From: an uncultured Eubacteriales bacterium
GTDB taxonomy: Bacteria > Bacillota > Clostridia > Lachnospirales > Lachnospiraceae
DNA length: 11,121 bases
Assembly: GCA_900321145.1 (NCBI GenBank)
Contig: ONVB01000196.1
Location: 1-11,121 of the forward strand
Direction: 5' to 3'
The notes below the pieces were generated by a model. It saw only the letters and a program-made list of their open reading frames with translations, ran no database searches and was not told the DNA's origin. The position numbers and the translations under genes were made by a program. Of the stretch, positions 7,067 to 11,121 are shown in pieces (position 1 is the stretch's first letter; each line of letters begins with the position of its first letter).

Positions 7067-7879
7067 ATGCAGCAAAAGAATACGGGAAAGATAATAGCTG
7101 CTTTTCTGCTTGTGACGGCACTTGCGGTTGTATCGGTATTCTCGGTTCTTCAGTTTGTCAAGGAGCCGACACCGGAGCAGATCGCCGAATACAAGTCCGA
7201 GAACGGTATTACCGAGAAGAAGACGGCAGCAGAGCTTACCACAGAGGCAATCAGTCAGGATTGGTTTAATGAAGAAAAGACTGCCGCAGAGAAGACCACC
7301 GAGAAGGAAACCACCGAGGAGGTAACCACCGAAGAAAAGACCACTGAGGAGAAGACCACCGAGGAAAAGACCACCGAGGAGAAGACTACGGAGAAGAAGA
7401 CAAAATCAGGAGAGCTTGCCATAAAGGATGTGGCAGGAGACTACAGCGGTAAAGGAACCTATACGAAGTTCAAGGTGGAGTTCCCGAAGGAAATGTTCGA
7501 GGGCATGTCCGAGAGTGAGATAGAGGCAGCAAAAAGCATGATCGCCGGCCTTGAAGGAACACAGTTCGATATAGAATTCAGTATCGACGAGGAAGGCGAG
7601 TGGGATTTTGACATGCAGGACGGTTTGCTTGATCTCGATTTTGACAGCTACGATTTCAATATGCCTGTCGAGGAACTTGAAGATAACGGCTTTTATATGG
7701 AATACTCCGGCAAGAATGAGGGCATAGACGGTAAAGCAACCTTCAGCGGTAATTTTTCGGGATCCGGAGATGACATTACCGTGGAAGGCAGATTCTCCAT
7801 AGATATGATATACGAAGATGTTGATATGGTACTGATAGTTGATTACAGTGCCGATCTGACGGATAAAGAGGGGGTGTAG
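7067..7879 (+). CDS. Membrane-anchored acidic protein with EKTTE repeat stalk, function unknown
   Basis: Protein of 270 residues. The ATG at 7067 has a perfect AAGGAGG at 7053-7059, seven bases upstream. Residues 9-29 form one hydrophobic helix after a short Lys-bearing N-terminus, which suggests an uncleaved signal anchor with the rest outside the cell. No lipobox is present, and the protein has no cysteine at all. Residues 70-109 are eight 5-residue units of EKTTE type and look like a charged, Thr-rich extended stalk. Residues 118-270 start with DVAGDYSGKGTY and alternate hydrophobic and acidic positions, consistent with a beta-rich, calycin-like extracellular domain; this fold guess is weak. 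The family is not recognised. It has its own promoter and is followed 4 bases later by a zinc-ribbon membrane protein, so the two probably act together at the envelope. Confidence 0.85.
   Translation: MQQKNTGKIIAAFLLVTALAVVSVFSVLQFVKEPTPEQIAEYKSENGITEKKTAAELTTEAISQDWFNEEKTAAEKTTEKETTEEVTTEEKTTEEKTTEEKTTEEKTTEKKTKSGELAIKDVAGDYSGKGTYTKFKVEFPKEMFEGMSESEIEAAKSMIAGLEGTQFDIEFSIDEEGEWDFDMQDGLLDLDFDSYDFNMPVEELEDNGFYMEYSGKNEGIDGKATFSGNFSGSGDDITVEGRFSIDMIYEDVDMVLIVDYSADLTDKEGV
7274..7393 (+). repeat. Eight 15-bp in-frame repeats encoding EKTTE-type units
   Basis: The units read EKTAA, EKTTE, KETTE, EVTTE, then EKTTE four times. At DNA level the unit is GAGAAGACCACCGAG with frequent GAA/GAG and ACC/ACT/ACG changes. 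The last four units are identical in protein and nearly so in DNA, so copy number may vary between strains by slippage or recombination without breaking the frame. Confidence 0.9.
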
Positions 7880-7883
7880 ACAG

Positions 7884-8381
7884 ATGATCTGTAATACTTG
7901 CGGAAATGAGATACCCGATGGTTCTATGTTCTGTGAACGGTGCGGAGCGCCTCAGAATGCACAGCCGTCAGGTCAGCCTGCGCCTCAGCCTGTACAGCCG
8001 ATGATTCCTTACGGACAGCCGGCGCAGGGTCCTCAGCAGGGACAGAATCCGTATGCATGGCAGGGACAGCCTGTTCCGGGGATGCAGCCCGTGCAGGGAC
8101 AGCCGATGAACACTTATGGTCAGCAGATGCCGAACATGAATTCTCAGAACATAAATCCCTACGGGCAGCAGGGCGGTTATGCTCAGCCGTCTTATCCGGC
8201 GGCAAAGAAGTCTTCGGTTGGATTTATAGTATTTACGGTGATCGTGCTTATAGCGATAGCTGCAGAGGTTGTTCTCTTTTTGGCACCGGGTATTCTTACC
8301 AAGATGAACAGGGAAAAGAAGATAAAAGAGCAGCTCGGCATAACGAGCAGCATCGAGATCACTACGGAAGCAGATGCGTAA
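7884..8381 (+). CDS. Zinc-ribbon, Gln/Pro-rich single-helix membrane protein, function unknown
   Basis: Protein of 165 residues. The ATG at 7884 has AGAGGGGG at 7867-7874, overlapping the end of the upstream gene. An N-terminal zinc ribbon has CxxC pairs at Cys3/Cys6 and Cys17/Cys20 (CNTCG and CERCG), the common zinc-ribbon domain of bacterial membrane proteins. Residues 23-105 are a low-complexity linker rich in Gln, Pro, Gly and Tyr with recurring PYGQ-like units. One hydrophobic helix covers about 111-134, flanked by Lys108-Lys109 and by a basic stretch at 140-148, so orientation is ambiguous. Only about 30 residues follow the helix, ending in a Thr/Glu-rich tail. Many relatives of this layout carry a larger domain after the helix; here the acidic partner encoded just upstream may supply it. 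Zinc binding is a family inference and no enzymatic role is suggested. Confidence 0.85.
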   Translation: MICNTCGNEIPDGSMFCERCGAPQNAQPSGQPAPQPVQPMIPYGQPAQGPQQGQNPYAWQGQPVPGMQPVQGQPMNTYGQQMPNMNSQNINPYGQQGGYAQPSYPAAKKSSVGFIVFTVIVLIAIAAEVVLFLAPGILTKMNREKKIKEQLGITSSIEITTEADA

Positions 8382-8383
8382 AT

Positions 8384-8480
8384 AAAGATCCTTCGGGCAT
8401 ACGCCCTAAGAATGACACGAACAAACCGTTGTCATACGAGGAACGTGTCATCCTGAGGAGTGAAACAACGAAGGATCTTT
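8384..8480. repeat. 97-bp imperfect palindrome, REP/MITE-like dispersed intergenic element
   Basis: The ends are a perfect 12-bp inverted repeat: AAAGATCCTTCG at 8384-8395 and CGAAGGATCTTT at 8469-8480. A second pair lies inside, TGACACG (8413-8419) and CGTGTCA (8444-8450), and the arms between them still partly match (CTAAGAATGACACG against the reverse complement of CGTGTCATCCTGAG). The motif TGTCATCCTGAG...CGAAGGATCT resembles, from memory, a short intergenic palindrome scattered through many bacterial genomes. It carries no gene and begins 2 bases after the zinc-ribbon stop codon. The transcript could fold into a long hairpin, and TTTT follows the right arm (8478-8481), so it might also dampen read-through. 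Confidence 0.75.
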
Positions 8481-8502
8481 TAGAATAGGAGGAAGAATAA
8501 AA

Positions 8503-8736
8503 ATGACAATCACAAAGCAGACAGTAATGGGAGATATGCTTAACTATGACGGAGGTATAGCCCTCGTTCTTATGGAGGCCGGTATGCACTGCGTAGGCTG
8601 TCCTTCATCCATCGGTGAGTCGCTTGAGCAGGCATGTATGGTTCACGGACTTGACTCCGATGAGGTTATGGCCAATATCAACGAGTATTTAAAGTCACGC
8701 GGCAAGCTTGAGGAAGCCGCGGAGGTAACCGAATAG
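8503..8736 (+). CDS. DUF1858 small CxxC protein (hybrid-cluster-associated redox disulfide type)
   Basis: Protein of 77 residues. The ATG at 8503 has AGGAGG at 8487-8492, ten bases upstream. The N-terminus ITKQTVMGDMLNYDG and the central GMHCVGCPSS motif with Cys30 and Cys33 match the DUF1858 family, which also includes proteins named for association with hybrid cluster (prismane) proteins. The length is usual for a stand-alone member. The CxxC pair could form a redox disulfide or bind metal; the cellular role is not established. No hybrid cluster protein gene is in the window. It has no clear promoter of its own, so it may be read from 6989 through the palindrome. A strong hairpin follows the stop. 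Confidence 0.88.
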   Translation: MTITKQTVMGDMLNYDGGIALVLMEAGMHCVGCPSSIGESLEQACMVHGLDSDEVMANINEYLKSRGKLEEAAEVTE

Positions 8737-8744
8737 ATCGACAG

Positions 8745-8782
8745 GGCAAAGGGGACAGCTCTTATGAGCTGTCCCCTTTGCC
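8745..8782 (+). terminator. 17-bp perfect hairpin after the DUF1858 gene, probable terminator
   Basis: GGCAAAGGGGACAGCTC (8745-8761), loop TTAT and the exact reverse complement (8766-8782) form a 17-bp stem starting 8 bases after the stop. No T run follows on either strand, so it is not a textbook intrinsic terminator. Its position between a stop codon and the prfC promoter supports an end-of-transcript or 3'-stabilising role. Confidence 0.6.
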
Positions 8783-8790
8783 ATACTTCC

Positions 8791-8819
8791 TTGCATATAA
8801 GGCGTGAAAGTGATATACT
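8791..8819 (+). promoter_or_regulatory. Extended -10 promoter of prfC
   Basis: TTGCAT at 8791-8796 and TATACT at 8814-8819 are spaced 17 bases apart, and TGA directly before TATACT gives an extended -10 element. Transcription should start near 8826, about 55 bases before the prfC start codon. The promoter begins 8 bases after the hairpin that closes the upstream unit. Confidence 0.75.
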
Positions 8820-8820
8820 T

Positions 8821-8850
8821 ATCTCTGTATGTGGTGACGCATGCAGAGAT
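8821..8850. promoter_or_regulatory. 11-bp dyad over the predicted prfC transcription start
   Basis: ATCTCTGTATG (8821-8831) pairs with CATGCAGAGAT (8840-8850) around an 8-base centre, with one G-T pair. It begins directly after the -10 box, so a repressor operator is possible. It is also followed by TTTT (8850-8853), but a transcript starting near 8826 would lack part of the left arm, which argues against an attenuator. Confidence 0.35.
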
Positions 8851-8866
8851 TTTGTACCGTCGTGTT

Positions 8867-8872
8867 GGAGGA
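8867..8872 (+). promoter_or_regulatory. Ribosome binding site deciding the prfC start
   Basis: GGAGGA lies seven bases before the ATG at 8880. The in-frame ATG at 8841 has no comparable site, sits inside the dyad and would add 13 residues with no counterpart in release factor 3, so 8880 is the start. Confidence 0.85.
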
Positions 8873-8879
8873 ATTATTG

Positions 8880-10472
8880 ATGGATTTTAAAAATGAGATA
8901 AAGAGACGAAGAACATTTGCCATAATATCCCACCCGGATGCAGGCAAGACCACCCTTACCGAGAAGCTTCTTTTGTTCGGAGGGGCAATAAATACAGCCG
9001 GTTCGGTAAAGGGAAAGGCGAATTCAAAGTATGCCGTATCCGACTGGATGGGGATAGAGAAGGAAAGAGGTATCTCGGTCACCTCGTCGGTGCTGCAGTT
9101 TGAATATGATGATTACTGCATCAATATCCTTGATACGCCGGGACACCAGGATTTCTCCGAGGACACCTACAGAACGCTTATGGCGGCCGACTCTGCGGTC
9201 ATGGTAATAGACGGATCAAAGGGTGTCGAGGCGCAGACCATAAAGCTCTTTAAGGTCTGTGTCATGAGGCATATACCGATCTTTACTTTTATCAACAAGA
9301 TGGACTTAGAGGCGAGAGAGCCCTTCGATCTTATAGACGAGATAGAAAATGTGCTCGGTATAAGAAGCTGTCCCATAAACTGGCCCATAGGCGCCGGCAA
9401 GCGCTTCAAGGGTGTATATGACAGGAATACCGAGAATGTATCCATGTTTCAGGCAGTTTCCGTGGGAGGTGCCAAGGGCGCCGCGGAGAATACCTTGAGC
9501 GTGCATGATGAAGCGCTCAAAGCCGAGATAGGTGACGAGCTTTATGACAAGCTGATGGAGGATATAGAGCTGCTTGACGGTGCCGCCGATGAGTACGATC
9601 AGGAGAAGGTTGACAGAGGCGAGCTTACGCCCATGTTCTTTGGCTCGGCGCTTACAACCTTCGGTGTAAGGACATTTCTTGAACATTTCCTCAAGGCGAC
9701 CAATCCACCGCTTCCGAGACTTACAGACGAGGGTGTGGCAGATCCGATGGAGGAGGAAGCATTTTCGGGCTTCATCTTCAAAATCCAGGCAAATATGAAC
9801 AAAGCCCATCATGACAGGATAGCATTTATGAGGATAGCAACAGGGCGGTTTGATGCTTCCAAGGACGTATATCATGTGCAAAGCGGAAGAAAATTCAAGC
9901 TGTCACAGCCACAGCAGATCATGGCGGATGACAGGAAGATAATCGAGGAGGCCTATGCCGGAGATGTGATAGGAGTATTTGATCCGGGAGTGTTCTCGAT
10001 AGGAGATACTATATGTGCGCCGGGGAAGAAGTTTACCTATGAGGGCATACCTACCTTTGCGCCGGAGCATTTTGCAAGGCTCGTTCCCACCGATTCCATG
10101 AAGAGAAAGCAGTTTACCAAGGGAGTTACACAGCTTGCCCGCGAGGGTGCGATACAGATATTCAAGGATTATACCTTGGACCTTTCGGAGATAATAGTGG
10201 GTGTTGTAGGTGTGCTGCAGTTCGATGTCTTAAAATACAGACTCGAGAATGAATACAACTGTGAAGTAAGATTGGAGCCGCTTCCGTATAACTATATCAG
10301 ATGGGTCAAGGACAAGACTCTTGATCTGAATAAACTTAAGAGGATAAGCGACTGCAAGAAGGTAAAGGATATGGACGACAATCCGCTCTTGCTTTTTGCG
10401 AATGAATGGTCGATCAGGCTCATTTGCGAGCACAATGAAGGACTTGAACTTGAGGAATTTAAGAAGAATTAG
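8880..10472 (+). CDS. prfC: Peptide chain release factor 3 (RF3)
   Basis: Protein of 530 residues, the usual length of bacterial RF3. RF3 is a translational GTPase that removes RF1/RF2 from the ribosome after peptide release. Visible motifs are the G1 P-loop SHPDAGKTT (17-25), the RF3-type switch I ERGISVTSSVLQF (62-74; EF-G has a different sequence here), G3 DTPGHQDFSEDTYR (85-98) and G4 NKMD (139-142), followed by RCPINWPIG-like and GKRFKGVYD segments typical of RF3. The C-terminal half includes FAPEHFARL and GVLQFDVLKYRLENEY, matching RF3 domains II-III. It has its own promoter upstream and no terminator after it, so it may be co-transcribed with the tubulin-like gene 31 bases downstream. 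It is an ordinary housekeeping gene; nothing in it looks truncated or altered. Confidence 0.96.
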   Translation: MDFKNEIKRRRTFAIISHPDAGKTTLTEKLLLFGGAINTAGSVKGKANSKYAVSDWMGIEKERGISVTSSVLQFEYDDYCINILDTPGHQDFSEDTYRTLMAADSAVMVIDGSKGVEAQTIKLFKVCVMRHIPIFTFINKMDLEAREPFDLIDEIENVLGIRSCPINWPIGAGKRFKGVYDRNTENVSMFQAVSVGGAKGAAENTLSVHDEALKAEIGDELYDKLMEDIELLDGAADEYDQEKVDRGELTPMFFGSALTTFGVRTFLEHFLKATNPPLPRLTDEGVADPMEEEAFSGFIFKIQANMNKAHHDRIAFMRIATGRFDASKDVYHVQSGRKFKLSQPQQIMADDRKIIEEAYAGDVIGVFDPGVFSIGDTICAPGKKFTYEGIPTFAPEHFARLVPTDSMKRKQFTKGVTQLAREGAIQIFKDYTLDLSEIIVGVVGVLQFDVLKYRLENEYNCEVRLEPLPYNYIRWVKDKTLDLNKLKRISDCKKVKDMDDNPLLLFANEWSIRLICEHNEGLELEEFKKN

Positions 10473-10503
10473 TATCAAATCTATATAAAGGGGAGAATGC
10501 AAG

Positions 10504-11121
10504 ATGATCTTACTTGATACTCAGAAGGAAGAATTCAAGAAGTTAAAGGAGATAAGCGTATTCGAGAAGGACAGTGACAAGGGGAAAATGAACGGCGATC
10601 TTCTTGTGATAGGGTTAGGCGGAGCCGGCGGACGCGTGGTTACGGCGTTAAAGGGAATGCTCGCCGATCGGATCACTCCCGAGGATAATATCAATTATCT
10701 CCTGATAGACTCCGATATTCCGGAGATGGAGCAGACCATAGAGGACAGCAAGGATGGACTTGGTTTAAATGCATTAGAGGTTGTATCCATATACAGACCG
10801 AACCTTGAAAAGCTTCTTAAGGAGGGTATACAGAACAATCCCGTTCATCCCGGACTTGCGAAGTGGATGAGAGAGGATTTTCCGGCCATATCCATAGGAA
10901 CCTCCGGTGCCGAGGGGAATCGTCAGATAGGAAGGCTTATGTTCTCAAATGCCTATGAGGACATGAGGATACTTCTCTTTGAAAAGATAGAGGAGATATA
11001 TGAGAGATCATTTGCAAGGACCAAGGAGGGCAAGCTTGATATAATCATCGTGTCGAGTGTGTGCGGCGGTACCGGTTCGGGAATCCTGTCTGATGTAACT
11101 TACAACATAAAGGGACTCGCC
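10504..11121 (+). CDS. Bacterial tubulin-like GTPase, N-terminal part (3' end outside window)
   Basis: Open from ATG 10504 to the window edge (206 codons, no stop), with AAAGGGGAG at 10487-10495 as ribosome binding site. After a charged leader of about 30 residues, the sequence shows tubulin/FtsZ nucleotide-binding elements in order: VIGLGGAGGRVV (35-46), LLIDSD (66-71) at the end of the next strand, GAEGNRQIGR (135-144) and the tubulin signature CGGTGSG (187-193). The GTGSG form resembles tubulin and the PF13809 tubulin-like family more than FtsZ, whose signature is GGTGTG. Such proteins are expected to bind GTP and may polymerise; cellular roles of this family are poorly known, with membrane remodelling proposed for related FtsZ-like groups. 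It is not the division gene ftsZ. It follows prfC by 31 bases with no terminator. The C-terminal domain cannot be judged. Confidence 0.85.
   Translation, partial: MILLDTQKEEFKKLKEISVFEKDSDKGKMNGDLLVIGLGGAGGRVVTALKGMLADRITPEDNINYLLIDSDIPEMEQTIEDSKDGLGLNALEVVSIYRPNLEKLLKEGIQNNPVHPGLAKWMREDFPAISIGTSGAEGNRQIGRLMFSNAYEDMRILLFEKIEEIYERSFARTKEGKLDIIIVSSVCGGTGSGILSDVTYNIKGLA

Noticed and set aside
7274..7393. Repeat array as a CRISPR
   Set aside because: Units are 15 bases, contiguous without spacers and in frame within a protein.
8429..8486. Promoter for the DUF1858 gene inside or after the palindrome (TTGTCA, TAGAAT)
   Set aside because: The two boxes are about 46 bases apart and neither has a partner at proper spacing; a start from TAGAAT would fall at the ribosome binding site.
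7940..8488. 182-codon + strand frame overlapping the zinc-ribbon gene and the palindrome
   Set aside because: It is out of frame with the clear zinc-ribbon protein, and its end (VILRSETTKDLLE) is the translation of the dispersed palindrome, a familiar source of spurious peptides.
8841..8879. Upstream in-frame ATG giving prfC a 13-residue extension
   Set aside because: It has no ribosome binding site, while GGAGGA is well placed for 8880, and RF3 proteins normally begin close to the P-loop as the 8880 start gives.

Overview
The window looks like chromosome from a Gram-positive anaerobe of the class Clostridia, most likely a Lachnospiraceae member such as Butyrivibrio or a relative. This is inferred from strong AGGAGG-type ribosome binding sites, heavy ATA and AGA/AGG codon use at a mid-range GC content, a DUF1858 CxxC protein, acidic Thr/Glu-rich envelope proteins, a zinc-ribbon/Gln-Pro-rich membrane protein and hybrid sensor kinases of a Clostridia style. 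The genus cannot be fixed from the sequence alone. All nine genes supported here lie on the + strand; the first is cut at the left edge and the last at the right edge.

Bases 1-6978 hold a signalling block of three large proteins. The first (5' end missing) is receiver - GGDEF - degenerate GGDEF - receiver. The second is a six-helix membrane hybrid histidine kinase with a degenerate receiver, a true receiver and an Hpt domain, decorated with five copies of a short MEFxP-type motif. The third starts 5 bases after the second and is another six-helix membrane kinase with a receiver, fused at its C-terminus to a complete DegV/EDD (fatty-acid-binding) domain. No DNA-binding output domain is visible, so the block looks like a phosphorelay whose outputs are cyclic-di-GMP and/or the DegV domain rather than direct transcription control.

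Bases 6989-8381 hold a small unit with its own sigma-A-like promoter: a membrane-anchored acidic protein with eight 5-residue EKTTE-type repeats, followed 4 bases later by a zinc-ribbon, Gln/Pro-rich, single-helix membrane protein. A 97-bp imperfect palindrome of the dispersed intergenic-repeat kind starts 2 bases after this unit. It is followed by a small DUF1858 CxxC redox-type protein and a 17-bp perfect hairpin.

Bases 8791-10472 hold peptide chain release factor 3 (prfC), with a good extended -10 promoter and a dyad at its transcription start. The last gene, from 10504 to the right edge, is the N-terminal 206 codons of a tubulin/FtsZ-superfamily GTPase of the bacterial tubulin-like type.

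The most unusual items are the kinase-receiver-DegV fusion, the split of catalytic and inhibitory-site motifs between the two GGDEF domains of the first gene, and the repeated MEFxP motif in the linkers of the Hpt-containing kinase.
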